From positions 46,922-110,921 of the IMG/VR virus record IMGVR_UViG_3300042294_004068: a DNA stretch of 64,000 nt; one strand, 5' to 3'. Below, one piece after another: positions 13,801-23,759 of this stretch. The translations under genes were made by a program, and so were the position numbers. The notes below the pieces were generated by a model that was not told where the DNA came from, did not search any database, and saw nothing but the letters and a program-made list of their open reading frames with translations. The DNA comes from a virus. How positions within the stretch are numbered: position 1 is the first letter of the stretch; every line of letters starts with the position of its first letter.

Positions 13801-16800
13801 GATTCTAAAAGTGGGAGACCGTTTCCGTCTATTCCCACCTAACGTAACTAAGCAGCATGGAACTATGGTTTTTGCTGCTGCAGATGTAAACACAGCTACA
13901 AACTTGATTACAAAGAGCAACACCTTCACTACAGGAACACAAGTTGTGTTCTCTGCTGGTGGTGGAACTGCGCCAGCTCCTCTAGTAGAAGGAGCTACCT
14001 ACTTTGTAAGAGCAGTTAGCGCTGGGTCTACTATGACTCTTCACCCAACATCAACTGATGCTACTAACAATACAAACGTTATTGACCTCACAACAGTTGG
14101 TACTGGAAGTAATTTCTCTATATCTAGCACAGTAAAAACATTTGCTGATGCTGATGTGAATACAACTAACAACAGAATTGTTGACACTCACAATTTTGTC
14201 ACTGGTGATGTTGTTAAGTTTGCAGCAAATGGTGGTGTACCACCAACACCTCTAGTTGATGGTTACTACTACTATGTTCGTGCAGTTTCTAACACAGAAA
14301 TTACTCTGCACACTACATTGAACGATGCTCAAAATAACCTTCAGGCTCTTGACTTCAGTACACAAGGTACTGGTACAGGGTTCACTCTTACAAACACTGT
14401 TCCAGTAGGTCCAATCATTCGTCGTATCACCGCGATTGGTGGAGATACTCAGATTACAGTGGACCGTCCGTATGCAAACGCATATAGCGCTGTTTCTTAC
14501 TCATATCCAACATTCGTCTATGTACGTCCTCAGGGCTACTCACTACACCGTCCATTCGATGGTGGCGTTGAGATGTCAGTAGGTGCTAAGACATCGTTTG
14601 GTCAGATTGTTCGTCAGACTCGTAAGTACTTCCGTTACCAATCAGGTAAGGGTATTCAGTCTTCTTGCGGTGTTAACTTCCAGCCTTCAATTGACCTTGA
14701 GAGTATGAGACAGTTCAGCTCACTTACAGTTGAATGTAAGACTCGTCGCCCTCACGGACTTGTTTCTGGTCTCTTTATTGTAGTAAATGGTGCAGAAGAT
14801 TCTTATGGAAATACAAGCACTGTTTACAACGGAGAGTTCCAAGTAACAGTTGTTGACCTAACAACATTCCGATTTACTTCTACACAACCGATTATTGAAA
14901 ACCGTGCTTACGGATTCCCTCAGTTCTATGTTCGTGAGTGGTCAAACGGTGCTGTCCGTGAAGGTATGTTCGACTTCCAGAACGGTGCATACTTCGAGTT
15001 CGATGGTGAAGCTATCTACGCCGTACGTCGTTCATCTACTCAGCAGCTAGCAGGTACAGCAGCTGCTCTACAAGGCTCAGAGCTTATCTTTGGAACAAAC
15101 ACAGCGTTCCAAGCTCAGGTTGAAGTTGGTGACTTTATTGTTATGCGTGGTCAGTCTTATAGAATTACAGAGATTGAGTCAGATACACGTATGTCGATTC
15201 GTCCTGAGTATAAGGGTTCTTCTGGAACAGAGAAGGAATTCAATCCTCAGACTCAAGTCAATACAACCACTGACATCTTTACAATTATTGGTCATGGTTT
15301 TGCTGATCGTTTACCAGTTATCTACAACTCCATTGACGGCGAGCCTATTGGTGGAATGATTAACGGTCGTACATACTATGTTGATTTGATTAACAACAAC
15401 ACCTTTAAACTTGTTGCTGACCCAGATTCTGAAATTAACGTAGATTTGTCTACTACAGGAACAACCACAGTCCACTCATTTGTACCTGCTAAGTCAGGTA
15501 TTGTTATGACAAAGACTGTAGATACCCGAGTTCCTCAAAGCCAGTGGAACATCGACGTTTGCGATGGTTCTGGTCCTACAGGATATAACTTAGATATTTC
15601 TCGTATTCAGATGGCTTACATTGACTACTCTTGGTACGGTGCAGGTAAGATTCGCTTCGGTTTCAAGACTACAGACGGTCAAGTACAGTACGTTCACGAG
15701 TTTGTCCACAACAACAACTTGTTCGAGTCATACTTCCGTTCAGGTAACTTGCCAGCTCGTTATGAAGTTGTAACTTACGAGAACCCAACTTATATTCCTT
15801 ACCTCTTCCACTGGGGTACTTCGGTCATCATGGATGGTCGTTTCGATGATGACAACGCGTACCTCTTCACTGGTTCAAGCCAGACTCTGCAGGTAACTGG
15901 AACAACCGCTAAGTCATTTGCTTCATCTGGTATCAACCTAACAACTGACTTGTTTACTGTACAGAGTCACGGTTTTGCAACTGGTGATTTGCTACAGTTC
16001 CAGTCAATTGCTACTAACGGATTCCCAGGTAATAACCTTTTGAACCCAGCAACTCAGATTGTTGGTTCTAACACAAGAGCTAACCTGACTAACGATGCGT
16101 TGTATGGAGTTCTGGTCAATTCACCTAACTTGATTCACTTGACCCCACCTAACGTAACAATTAGCCGTGGAACTTCATATGCAATCAATCCTCAGACAAT
16201 TACTAGTGCTCAAACTGGTACGACTGTAACTATCGTAACCACACAACCACACAACTTGAGTACTGGTATGTATGTCGGTGTATACGGCTCAACCCGTGTG
16301 CCAAATGGTCCGTTCTATGTGACAGTTACTAACTCAACTACATTCACATATCAGGCAACCAACGTTTCAACACCTGTGACTGCACTAAATGATCCAGCTA
16401 TCATCATCTCTGAGGTCATTAACTTCACTACCCAAGGAAACACCCAGTACACTTACTTCTTATATCCAAATGGCTCATTGAACAACACATCTGGTCCTAA
16501 CTACCAGCCATTGTTATCAATTCGCCTCTCTCCTTCAGTATCTGAAGGTTTGACAGGTAAGCTTGGTGACCGAGACGTTATCAACCGAATGCAGCTACGT
16601 TTGCAGGAAATTGGTGTGTCTACGACACAGTTGGTTGACTGTAAGGTTCTTCTAAATCCACGTCTAAACAACCTAAACTTCGTGGGTGTAGATACACCTT
16701 CCTTGACTCAGATTGTTGAGCACACAGCTCAGGACACAGTGTCTGGTGGAGTTCAGGTTTACAACTTCCGTGCTGCTGGTGGTGCTAGCGGTGCTGAAGA

Positions 16801-16969
16801 CACCACTGTGGTAGATGTTTCAAGCCTGTTTGAGTTGTCAAACTCTATTCTTGGTGGAGACTCAATTTTCCCAGATGGTCCAGACATCTTGACAATTGCA
16901 GTATCTAGATTGACTGGTAACGCTACACTAACCTCAGCGAAGATGTCATGGGCAGAAGCTCAGGCGTAG
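10865..16969 (+). CDS. Giant 2034-residue tail or baseplate appendage protein
   Basis: The largest protein in the window. Residues about 155-460 repeat the glycine-rich domain of the previous gene (WTVPVSGIYSFNVRGASG, then GGSGGG and GGGGGYSGGG runs). Residues about 480-1180 contain at least eight copies of a beta module with the pattern (D)TLTI.NHGF..G..V.Y, then a YYV strand and I.LA. Around residues 1250-1265 is RQTRKYFRYQSGKGIQ, a motif I remember from large structural proteins of T4-like cyanophages. The C-terminal third has more HGF/HGL modules and ends in a non-repetitive domain. The AGAGG ribosome site is close to the ATG. It probably forms a long or plate-like adsorption structure; the assignment rests on domain style, not on a known homolog of the whole chain. 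Confidence 0.72.
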   Translation: MPINVTAAGAVGTHSFSRVNVNLDEDFIYFKNTAPNVIPAALAPGVAFLYTSGVGSVTGFTENGLVYVTTTQPKKLQFSATFNGSALNLTDSAAGSIKFNTPIVYANKLNIDASTPTNQAVKYYTNGTPLVGLTSGDTYFLKNVSISEFAGSQALYAFTSHTFTTCGKTGRVGPTQTEMRNFYNTTWDDQYISQGSFVGYQDWTVPVSGIYSFNVRGASGFDGNGSGGVGRGAVVEGRIALTKGEVITIAVGQRGEQGGSATWGGSGGGTFVVRKTGNEPLFVAGGGSAESNSGAGRDGVLTRLGGTSTNGQQAGGSVGFGGRAQSPLGYSAAGGGFFSRGQNGSFGSEPTFGGGSFLDGLTMGTNIRTGGYGGFGGGGQSDGNRVGQSGGGGGYSGGGGARSTTANQSGGGGGSFIVATATNVGTSTGIFDGANTFNGSPISNLSTYNTGEGQVTVSLVSSFTTGNSIHPTAQDAENGTNAIAIAPAGSSYHAFVPISLDIQNDQIHSAAPHTLTNGEAVQVNFNGVPPVGITNGSIYYINTVSAFSYRLSTTPAPSFTNINLTAPSSREVATTAKLSRVVVNTATDTLTINNHGFLVDQPLRYNVGDGTAIVPLIDQATYYVSEVINANQIRLKSSLNSPTYINFTNTGTGTGHSFIFLTVNALEDTLYIPNHGLVSGQAIRYSKGGSGNVVIPGLTDNNTYYIVKVDNSIVRLATNKALSIIANITNQDPWPATGTHSLFITSLDYTTDTITLPSHGFLQGELVEYDSKGQTVVNGLTTATPYYVIFVDGDNIKLATTPENADAGTAVDLTASPAGVGRHTLRSLSKTPDGIYTITSTPSPQTFTVEAAGNVPIITKVFNPRGTIDLELNTFFIPSHGFTTGTKVTYEQGDAATDIAGLTNNTDYYVVAINRDYLRLATSAENAAAGITLNISDHGTGVGHKLITDQINGNVTGSGTVSVSSGSVLVNGSGTAFSKILKVGDRFRLFPPNVTKQHGTMVFAAADVNTATNLITKSNTFTTGTQVVFSAGGGTAPAPLVEGATYFVRAVSAGSTMTLHPTSTDATNNTNVIDLTTVGTGSNFSISSTVKTFADADVNTTNNRIVDTHNFVTGDVVKFAANGGVPPTPLVDGYYYYVRAVSNTEITLHTTLNDAQNNLQALDFSTQGTGTGFTLTNTVPVGPIIRRITAIGGDTQITVDRPYANAYSAVSYSYPTFVYVRPQGYSLHRPFDGGVEMSVGAKTSFGQIVRQTRKYFRYQSGKGIQSSCGVNFQPSIDLESMRQFSSLTVECKTRRPHGLVSGLFIVVNGAEDSYGNTSTVYNGEFQVTVVDLTTFRFTSTQPIIENRAYGFPQFYVREWSNGAVREGMFDFQNGAYFEFDGEAIYAVRRSSTQQLAGTAAALQGSELIFGTNTAFQAQVEVGDFIVMRGQSYRITEIESDTRMSIRPEYKGSSGTEKEFNPQTQVNTTTDIFTIIGHGFADRLPVIYNSIDGEPIGGMINGRTYYVDLINNNTFKLVADPDSEINVDLSTTGTTTVHSFVPAKSGIVMTKTVDTRVPQSQWNIDVCDGSGPTGYNLDISRIQMAYIDYSWYGAGKIRFGFKTTDGQVQYVHEFVHNNNLFESYFRSGNLPARYEVVTYENPTYIPYLFHWGTSVIMDGRFDDDNAYLFTGSSQTLQVTGTTAKSFASSGINLTTDLFTVQSHGFATGDLLQFQSIATNGFPGNNLLNPATQIVGSNTRANLTNDALYGVLVNSPNLIHLTPPNVTISRGTSYAINPQTITSAQTGTTVTIVTTQPHNLSTGMYVGVYGSTRVPNGPFYVTVTNSTTFTYQATNVSTPVTALNDPAIIISEVINFTTQGNTQYTYFLYPNGSLNNTSGPNYQPLLSIRLSPSVSEGLTGKLGDRDVINRMQLRLQEIGVSTTQLVDCKVLLNPRLNNLNFVGVDTPSLTQIVEHTAQDTVSGGVQVYNFRAAGGASGAEDTTVVDVSSLFELSNSILGGDSIFPDGPDILTIAVSRLTGNATLTSAKMSWAEAQA

Positions 16970-16978
16970 GAGAGACAC

Positions 16979-19372
16979 ATGCCAATTCAGCGACTTGGGA
17001 TTCAGAACCCAACGGGTAATACTGATACTGTTCTTGCTACATTTTCTGAAGCGCACCTTGTTTCAGTAATTATTGCCAATAAAGGTGTAGTAGCAGTACC
17101 AGCATGTAAAGTAAGTATTTGGATTGCACCAGCTAATGCTGTAATCGCTCTTAACTTTGCGTACATTGCTTTTAACTTAGATGTACCTGTTGGCTCTTCT
17201 TTTGAAACTTTTAGATTTGCTGTCAATCCAGGCGACACACTTTGGGTACGTTCTAGTACATCAAATGCTTCATTTAGCTGTGTAGGTATCGCTCAAGAAG
17301 ACTCTGCTCTTCCTGAAAACCTCGTACAAACTTTTACTAATAAAGAAATTAGAGGTTTGTATAACACTGTTTATATTGACATTGGAACAACAGCAGAGCG
17401 TCGCTCTACTGCTGAAGTTGGTTATGTTCGATTTAATACAGAACTAAATGGTGGTGCAGGTGCTCTAGAGCAGAAGACTACAAACGGCTGGGAAATTGTA
17501 GGTACTGGTGTAACTTCTGGACCAACTGGTCCAACTGGAGCCGCTGGCGCTACAGGTCCAACTGGACCTTCAGGTGGCCCAACAGGACCTACAGGTGCAG
17601 TTGGCCCTACGGGTGCTACTGGTCCTGTTGGTTTAGGTGGTAATCAAGGACCAACAGGTCCTACTGGTCCACAAGGTGTAGCTGGTCCGCAAGCAACTAG
17701 TGTTAATTTATTAGGTGGAGTAGCCAACTTTGCGGCACTACCTTCGACAGGTAACACAGCTGACGATGCTTATGTAACTCTTGACACACGAGATGTTTAT
17801 GTGTGGACGGGGAGTGCATGGTCAAATGTTGGACCTATTTATGGTGCTACTGGACCTACTGGTTCAACAGGACCTACAGGAGCCCCATCAAATGTAACTG
17901 GTCCAACGGGTGCGACAGGTCCAGCAGGTAGTGCAGGACCTACAGGTCCTCAGGGAGACCCATCAATTATTCCAGGACCAACTGGTTCACAAGGTGCAAT
18001 TGGTCCAACGGGAGCAACTGGACCGACTGGTGCCACTGGCTCAACTGGACCAACTGGTTCACAAGGAATTACTGGACCTGCTGGAACAAATATTGTTATG
18101 AAGGGTAGTGTTGCTGATTTCGCTTCTCTACCATCATCAGGAAACACTTTATATGACGCTTATGTAACTTTAGATACAGGCGATACTTACATGTGGACTG
18201 GTTCTGCATGGGTCAATCTTGGAGCAATTGCTGGACCAGTGGGTCCTACAGGTGCTACTGGTGCCACAGGTTCTACTGGTGATACTGGTCCAACTGGACC
18301 TTCAGGTGGCCCAACAGGACCTACAGGTGCAACTGGACCTGTTGGTCCTCAAGGACCAGGCAGCTCTAGTGTTGCAGTAGTTGAGACAGTAGATTCAACT
18401 ACATTTGTTGGTCTTTATGAAGATTTAACAGGTATTCAAGGTGGTAAAACTAATCAAGGAATCATCTTCGATGCTTCTACACAAAAACTTATTGTGTCTC
18501 AGATTGAGACTCCTACAATCCTTCCTCCTGCTTCAGGAGTTGGAACATTTACTGTAAGTTCTCCAACAACTTTAACTCTTGATGCAGAGAGTGAAGTTAT
18601 CTCTAACGCACCATTTAAACTTTTAAGTTCTACTGTTGCTGCTCTATCTAGCTTAACTGCTAGTGCTGGTGCAATTATTTACGTAAGTGATGCACCAATT
18701 GGATCTCAGTTGTACTACTACAACGGGACTCAATGGGTTGAGATTGAAGGAACTGGTCAAGGACCTACAGGACCTACAGGTGCTACAGGTCCATCTGGTG
18801 GTCCAACAGGTCCTACAGGAGCAGTCGGTTCAACTGGACCTACAGGCCCTGCAGTAACAGGTCCTACAGGAGCAGTCGGTTCAACTGGACCAACTGGACC
18901 AACTGGTGCTACTGGTGCTACTGGACCTACTGGACCTGCAGGTACTACTAATTTTGGCTCTTTGAATGACATCACCTCTGCTTCAGTAACTGTTGATGAA
19001 ATTTATGAACCAGCAATTACTATGCTACGAGTTGTTAATCAAGGTACAACTGCCTATAGATTTACAAGTCACTACGGATTATCTAATAACCCAACAATTT
19101 ATGCTATCTCTGGAACTACTATTGCTTTCAATCTTGCTAATGCTGGTCACCCATTTGCAATCCAAACAGCAGATGGAAACAACTTTAGTGAAGGTTTAAT
19201 TCACGTAGACACTAATGGTGTTGTTTCTACCGATTCAAATGCTCAAGGTAAGAGCTCAGGAACTCTTTATTGGAGAATCAGACAAAACCTTACTGGTGGA
19301 TATAGATATCAATGTTTGTCACACCCAGCAATGGGAAACACTATCGTAATTAAAGATATCTCGGCTATTTAA
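16979..19372 (+). CDS. Collagen-like protein with C-terminal cupredoxin-like domain
   Basis: A 797-residue protein. The N-terminal domain (about 1-150; [17 protein letters not shown], then [21 protein letters not shown]) matches that of the gene at 21028. Collagen-type triplets then alternate with three beads, two of them of the [10 protein letters not shown] type. The last 130 residues look like a cupredoxin: AGHPF (His724), YRYQC (Cys779), SHP (His782) and AM (Met785), followed by a final beta strand. That order and spacing match the His-Cys-His-Met ligands of a type 1 copper site, although the Cys-to-Met loop is short. Similar tails are known on cyanophage structural proteins, from memory. 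An AGGAGA ribosome site sits just upstream. Whether copper is bound is untested. Confidence 0.78.
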   Translation: MPIQRLGIQNPTGNTDTVLATFSEAHLVSVIIANKGVVAVPACKVSIWIAPANAVIALNFAYIAFNLDVPVGSSFETFRFAVNPGDTLWVRSSTSNASFSCVGIAQEDSALPENLVQTFTNKEIRGLYNTVYIDIGTTAERRSTAEVGYVRFNTELNGGAGALEQKTTNGWEIVGTGVTSGPTGPTGAAGATGPTGPSGGPTGPTGAVGPTGATGPVGLGGNQGPTGPTGPQGVAGPQATSVNLLGGVANFAALPSTGNTADDAYVTLDTRDVYVWTGSAWSNVGPIYGATGPTGSTGPTGAPSNVTGPTGATGPAGSAGPTGPQGDPSIIPGPTGSQGAIGPTGATGPTGATGSTGPTGSQGITGPAGTNIVMKGSVADFASLPSSGNTLYDAYVTLDTGDTYMWTGSAWVNLGAIAGPVGPTGATGATGSTGDTGPTGPSGGPTGPTGATGPVGPQGPGSSSVAVVETVDSTTFVGLYEDLTGIQGGKTNQGIIFDASTQKLIVSQIETPTILPPASGVGTFTVSSPTTLTLDAESEVISNAPFKLLSSTVAALSSLTASAGAIIYVSDAPIGSQLYYYNGTQWVEIEGTGQGPTGPTGATGPSGGPTGPTGAVGSTGPTGPAVTGPTGAVGSTGPTGPTGATGATGPTGPAGTTNFGSLNDITSASVTVDEIYEPAITMLRVVNQGTTAYRFTSHYGLSNNPTIYAISGTTIAFNLANAGHPFAIQTADGNNFSEGLIHVDTNGVVSTDSNAQGKSSGTLYWRIRQNLTGGYRYQCLSHPAMGNTIVIKDISAI

Positions 19373-19384
19373 TAGGACTGGTAC

Positions 19385-20977
19385 ATGAGTGAATACAAAG
19401 AGTACACAGTTACTACAGAAAGTCTAGAGCTTACTGATGCTGTGTGGGACGCTCTTCTTACTGAGGGAAGTAATCTAACTACTATTCCTATTAGAGCCGT
19501 GGAAGTGGCAAACGATAGGCCAGAAAACCCTTTAAACACTTCATACTGGCTAACAGATAGAGAAGCAGAGTTTTTAAGACAAGACCCTCGCGTTTCCGAT
19601 GTACAAGACCTAAGCATTTTTAAACCACAAAAGTTAGCTTTTCAAACTGGAACTTTTGATAAAACTACAAATCAAACTGGTCCTAAAGTTAACTGGGGAT
19701 TGTTGAGACATTCAAAGCTATCTAATGTTTATGGAAGTAGTCTTTTAGACCCAGGTGGAACCTATGACTATGTTTTAGATGGTTCTAATGTTGACGTTGT
19801 AATTATAGATAGCGGTATTCAAGCCAACCACCCTGAATTTTTATATTCTGATGGTAGTGGTGCAAGTAGAGTAAACCTTGTAGATTGGTTTGCAGTCAGT
19901 GGTGTTTCTGGAAGTATGCCCTCAGGGTTCTATCAAGATTATGATGGTCATGGAACTCACGTTGCTGCTACTGTTGCTGGTCTTAATTTTGGATGGGCAA
20001 AAAATGCAAGAATTTATTCTATAAAGCTTGAAGGATTAAGAGCTCCTAGTGATCCTGGAGAAGGGTTTGACGTAGCAACCGCTTTTGATGTGTTAATTGG
20101 TTGGCACAATAACAAAACAAATGGAAGACCTACTGTTGTTGTTAATAGCTGGGGGTATGGAGTATTTCATAGAGCAGATTTAGAAGCCTTTTCATTTGGC
20201 TTAGATGAATCAGAAACTCTTTACGCTATAAATGGAGGGGTTTACCGAGGTGTTGCTTGGGAAGGTACTGTATTAGACACTGCAAAAGGTCACACTGGTG
20301 CTCTTGTTGCTCCATCTACTTATAGATATCCATTTAGAGTTGCTGCTGTTGATGCTGACATTAGAACTGGCGCTGAAGCTGGAATTTTATTTGTCAACGC
20401 TGCTGGAAATGAGTTTACAAAAATTGATGTTCAAGGTGGATTTGATTACAACAACTACATCCTCACTGACTTTGGCGCTTTTACATACCACAGAGGTGGC
20501 ACACCAGGAGCTAGTATTACAGCACGAGAGAGTGTTTTTACTGTAGGTTCTGTTGACCACCAAACAGTCACTGGAACTTCAACAGACAGAAAGTCAAACT
20601 TCAGTAATTCTGGTCCAGGAGTGACAGTTTATGCCGCTGGGTCCAGAATTATGAGTGCAATGAGCCAAGTTAATGACGATAACTCTAACTACCCGTACTT
20701 TTTAAATGGCTCTTTTAAGCAGCAACTTTTGTCTGGTACCTCCATGGCAGCTCCTCAAATTGCAGGTATAGCGGCTCTTGTATATCAAATGCACCCAGAC
20801 TGGACCCCAAGACAGGTCATCAACTTCATCAAAGATAAGTCATTTTCTAGTCTTTTTAAGACTGACCTCACAAATGACTATACGAATGTCCATAGCGTGC
20901 ATGGTGGCGCTAACCTGATAGCCTACGTACCTATGGCTTCACAGAGAAAATTCTCCTTCCAAAGAGCCACGGTATAG
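19385..20977 (+). CDS. Subtilisin-family (S8) serine protease
   Basis: A 530-residue protein with an intact subtilase catalytic triad: Asp142 in VIIDSG, His189 in DGHGTHVAA and Ser453 in GTSMAAP, plus the oxyanion Asn342 in AAGNE. An N-terminal region of about 120 residues could be a prodomain (it ends near the start of the catalytic core). No signal peptide or membrane segment is seen, so the enzyme would stay in the cytoplasm or be packaged with the virion. Two insertions (about 155-180 and 215-300) enlarge the core. It lies 12 bases after a collagen-like gene and 50 bases before another, on the same strand. Possible roles are processing of fiber proteins, degradation of host surface protein at adsorption, or lysis; the context favours the first two. 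Confidence 0.9.
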   Translation: MSEYKEYTVTTESLELTDAVWDALLTEGSNLTTIPIRAVEVANDRPENPLNTSYWLTDREAEFLRQDPRVSDVQDLSIFKPQKLAFQTGTFDKTTNQTGPKVNWGLLRHSKLSNVYGSSLLDPGGTYDYVLDGSNVDVVIIDSGIQANHPEFLYSDGSGASRVNLVDWFAVSGVSGSMPSGFYQDYDGHGTHVAATVAGLNFGWAKNARIYSIKLEGLRAPSDPGEGFDVATAFDVLIGWHNNKTNGRPTVVVNSWGYGVFHRADLEAFSFGLDESETLYAINGGVYRGVAWEGTVLDTAKGHTGALVAPSTYRYPFRVAAVDADIRTGAEAGILFVNAAGNEFTKIDVQGGFDYNNYILTDFGAFTYHRGGTPGASITARESVFTVGSVDHQTVTGTSTDRKSNFSNSGPGVTVYAAGSRIMSAMSQVNDDNSNYPYFLNGSFKQQLLSGTSMAAPQIAGIAALVYQMHPDWTPRQVINFIKDKSFSSLFKTDLTNDYTNVHSVHGGANLIAYVPMASQRKFSFQRATV

Positions 20978-21027
20978 GATTTTAAAGGTATAATTATGAG
21001 AAAAGCTGACGAAGTAAGGAGCGACAA

Positions 21028-22614
21028 ATGGCAGCAAAACGCTTAGGTCTTGCTACTCCCAATGCAAACATAGCTACTCTGCTTGCTACCAACGACACAG
21101 TTGGTGTTGCTTCTGTAATTGTTTCAAACAGAGCTAATATTCAGAGTCTTGTTACTATCTACGTTGAACCAGCCGAAGCCCTAGGTGTGGAGGCAACTCG
21201 CTCCTACATTGTTGACAATTTGGCTGTTTCTGTGGGTCAATCCTTTGAGACATTTAGATTTGCTTTAAATGTTGGAGACCAGCTTTGGGTTAAGTCCAGC
21301 ACATCTCTTGCTAATTTTTCTGCAACTCTTGTTTATGATCAAGCTGGTAGAGCAAATATAACTTATTCTTCAAATCAACCGGGATTCCCTTCTGTAGGAG
21401 ATATTTGGATTGATTCTGACACTCAAGAAGTTAATTTTTATACAGGTTCAGGATTTAACACTGTAGCAAGTATTGCTCCTTCAGGACCAACAGGTCCCGC
21501 TGGTCCATCTGGTCCAACGGGCCCATCAGGACCAACTGGTCCCCAAGGGTCTAGCGTTCGTATTCTTGGAACATACGCAACTCTTAATCTTCTTCAAGCT
21601 GATAACCCAATTGGTGCAATTGGTGATGCTTATGTCGTTGCTTCAGAATTTGTTTATGCATGGTCAGACCTTAACCAAGAGTGGGCGCTCGTTGGTCCAA
21701 TTGGTGTAACTGGCCCTACAGGTTCTACTGGACCTACAGGTCCACAGGGTATTGGTGGAGCAGATGGTGCAACTGGCGCTACTGGACCTGCTGGTGAACC
21801 AGGAGGACCAACTGGTGCTGCTGGTCCAACAGGTCCAACTGGTTCACTCGGACCTACTGGTCCAACTGGTCCTGAGGGGCCAACAGGTCCTACTGGTGCT
21901 ATTGGTGAAACAGGAATAATTTCTAGTGCAGTTCCTCCAGCAGATTTATCAATTATTTGGGTAGATACAACTGTAGATTCAGCAATTCTTACCCACGCTA
22001 GCACTCATGCTGCTGGCGGTAGTGATGAGGTGACCCTATCTACAAGTCAAATTTCTGGGTTAAACACGAGACTTGGTGATTTAGATATTCTTTCTAGTGG
22101 AGAGGGCAGTATTGATAGAAAAGCTCCTCTTACTGGTGTTGCATATGGAGCATCAGGAAACCTTATTCTAACTTATCGTCGAGCAATCAAAACAGAAACT
22201 ATTACAAAACTTTCTATGGCTTGCGGTACTGCTGCTGGTGCAACCCCAACACTAGTGAAATATGGAGTCTATTCAGTAAATGACTCTACTGGAGATTTAA
22301 CTTTGGTAGCGTCTACTGCAAACGACACATCAATTTTTTCAACCGCTAACAGCGCTTTTGAAGTTAACTTAACTTCATCATTTACCAAGACAGCTGGTAA
22401 TTTGTATGCATATGCAGTTGTACTGGTAAGCACACAAACGCTTCCTACAGTTATTGGTCACGCACATGTTGCATCTGCTGGTGTTAACGCAATTTTGGCC
22501 TTACCTCCAAGAATTACAGGTTTAGTTGCGGCTCAAACAGATTTACCAAGCTCTATTTCTGCAGGTTCTGTAACAGCTTCTAACCGTGCACTGTGGACGC
22601 ACGCCCTACCTTAA
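21028..22614 (+). CDS. Collagen-like fiber protein, paralog of the 16979 gene
   Basis: A 528-residue protein. Residues 1-110 ([17 protein letters not shown], then [21 protein letters not shown]) are homologous to the N-terminus of the 797-residue protein, implying attachment to the same site. A GDIWIDSD bead, a short collagen run, a bead ending [15 protein letters not shown] and a second collagen run follow. The C-terminal 190 residues form a unique tip starting near [14 protein letters not shown], with AxxHAxGGSDxx of the type found at fiber junctions. The GTAAGGAGCGACAA leader gives a clear ribosome site. The swapped C-terminus compared with the paralog suggests modular exchange of receptor-binding tips. 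Confidence 0.8.
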   Translation: MAAKRLGLATPNANIATLLATNDTVGVASVIVSNRANIQSLVTIYVEPAEALGVEATRSYIVDNLAVSVGQSFETFRFALNVGDQLWVKSSTSLANFSATLVYDQAGRANITYSSNQPGFPSVGDIWIDSDTQEVNFYTGSGFNTVASIAPSGPTGPAGPSGPTGPSGPTGPQGSSVRILGTYATLNLLQADNPIGAIGDAYVVASEFVYAWSDLNQEWALVGPIGVTGPTGSTGPTGPQGIGGADGATGATGPAGEPGGPTGAAGPTGPTGSLGPTGPTGPEGPTGPTGAIGETGIISSAVPPADLSIIWVDTTVDSAILTHASTHAAGGSDEVTLSTSQISGLNTRLGDLDILSSGEGSIDRKAPLTGVAYGASGNLILTYRRAIKTETITKLSMACGTAAGATPTLVKYGVYSVNDSTGDLTLVASTANDTSIFSTANSAFEVNLTSSFTKTAGNLYAYAVVLVSTQTLPTVIGHAHVASAGVNAILALPPRITGLVAAQTDLPSSISAGSVTASNRALWTHALP

Positions 22615-22633
22615 GAGTCAATAGGAGAATAAA

Positions 22634-23095
22634 ATGCCAGTCTTAAAAAAATATGATCTTGATGATCAAATTTGGAAACCTATTGCTGTTGGAGCTACAG
22701 GTCCTACTGGTCCTACTGGCTTTGTTGGGCCTACTGGCCCAACGGGTGCACAGGGTGTTACTGGGCCTCAGGGGGACTGGTCAACTGCTCAACCTGTTGT
22801 GACAAAAAGCGCTTCTTTTATTTTAGAGCTAACTGATGCTGGAAAAATTTTAAAATGTGATAACGGTGCTTCTATGATTGCAACAATACCTGTTGAAGCA
22901 TCAGTTGCTTTTCAAGACGGTCAAAAAATTGACTTTATTCAATATGGAGCAGGTCAGCTTACCGTCGCTGGGGCAGTCGGCGTGACAGTAAGAGCAACTC
23001 CAACCAATAAATTGAGAGCTCGCTACTCTGTAGCTTCTGCCGTAAAAATTGGAACTAACGAGTGGATTCTCGTCGGAGACTTGGCACTAATTTAA
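22634..23095 (+). CDS. Short collagen-like protein with shared tip domain
   Basis: A 153-residue protein with only about 30 residues of collagen-type repeat (residues 20-52) between a short head (MPVLKKYDLDDQIWKPI) and a C-terminal domain. That domain is paralogous to the end of the 629-residue fiber encoded at 4376 (shared LRARYSVAS.VKIG.NEW.LVG pattern). A TAGGAGAATAAA leader gives a strong ribosome site. It probably is a small fiber tip or cap; length and modular make-up support a minor structural role. Confidence 0.75.
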   Translation: MPVLKKYDLDDQIWKPIAVGATGPTGPTGFVGPTGPTGAQGVTGPQGDWSTAQPVVTKSASFILELTDAGKILKCDNGASMIATIPVEASVAFQDGQKIDFIQYGAGQLTVAGAVGVTVRATPTNKLRARYSVASAVKIGTNEWILVGDLALI

Positions 23096-23097
23096 AA

Positions 23098-23727
23098 ATG
23101 CCAATTAATGTCGGGTCCATTGCTGGTGCAGGTTATTTAAAAAACCCTGCAGAAGCTTTTAATTTAGATTACAGGGTTAATTATATTAAAAACCCGACTT
23201 TTGAAGTAGACATCTCTGACTGGACACCTTTTGCTGGAACTACCTTAGAAAGAGATACAAACGAATTTAACACAGGGTCAGCTTGTCTTAAAGTTACAAA
23301 CACCTCTGGAGGAGGTGTTCAAACACTTGAAAGAATCCCATTTATTGACACTTCAGAAGAGTGGACTGTCAGCGCTTATGTAAAGCTTGATGCTCTAAAT
23401 GACAATGCGACTTACTATCTTCGTCATCTTCAATACACCACAAGCAATGCTTCAGCTGCTATATCTAGTGGAAATATTGGAATTCAAGCCCTAACTAGTG
23501 CTGATGGCTGGGTTAGATTGAGCGGGTCTTTTACTAGAACCTCTGGAGCTAATTTTTTTGCACTAAGAATTGTGACCACTTCAGCATCTAATACAGACGT
23601 ATTTTTTGTTGACTCTGTTATGGCAGAAAGGTCTTCCACTTTGGGGACCTATTTTGATGGCTCACTAGACGGATTTTGGACTGGAACTCCCCACTCAAGC
23701 TATAGCGGTGCTACCCCATACGTGTAA
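23098..23727 (+). CDS. Carbohydrate-binding-module-like virion protein
   Basis: A 209-residue product when started at the ATG two bases after the previous stop; an in-frame GTG at 23062 would add 12 residues but lies inside the previous gene. I prefer the ATG because MPINVGSIAGAG resembles the start of the 2034-residue protein (MPINVTAAGAVG). The pattern NYIKNPTFEVDISDWTPFAG, then S.CLKV, then WTVSAYVK and FFVDSVMAE is that of a beta-sandwich carbohydrate-binding module (CBM4/9-like). The family link is by eye. It probably binds host glycans or decorates the fiber tip. Confidence 0.65.
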   Translation: MPINVGSIAGAGYLKNPAEAFNLDYRVNYIKNPTFEVDISDWTPFAGTTLERDTNEFNTGSACLKVTNTSGGGVQTLERIPFIDTSEEWTVSAYVKLDALNDNATYYLRHLQYTTSNASAAISSGNIGIQALTSADGWVRLSGSFTRTSGANFFALRIVTTSASNTDVFFVDSVMAERSSTLGTYFDGSLDGFWTGTPHSSYSGATPYV

Positions 23728-23759
23728 TTTAAGGTAAGCTATTTTACGAAAGGACGAAA

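Noticed and set aside
20989-21046. TATAAT at 20989-20994 as a promoter, plus a 16-codon leader frame starting at 20996
   Set aside because: No -35 box at a suitable distance, and the leader frame overlaps the next gene without a ribosome site of its own.
23062-23097. GTG at 23062 as the start of the carbohydrate-binding-like protein
   Set aside because: It lies inside the previous gene and adds a basic, unconserved segment; the ATG at 23098 gives an MPINV start shared with another protein of this phage.
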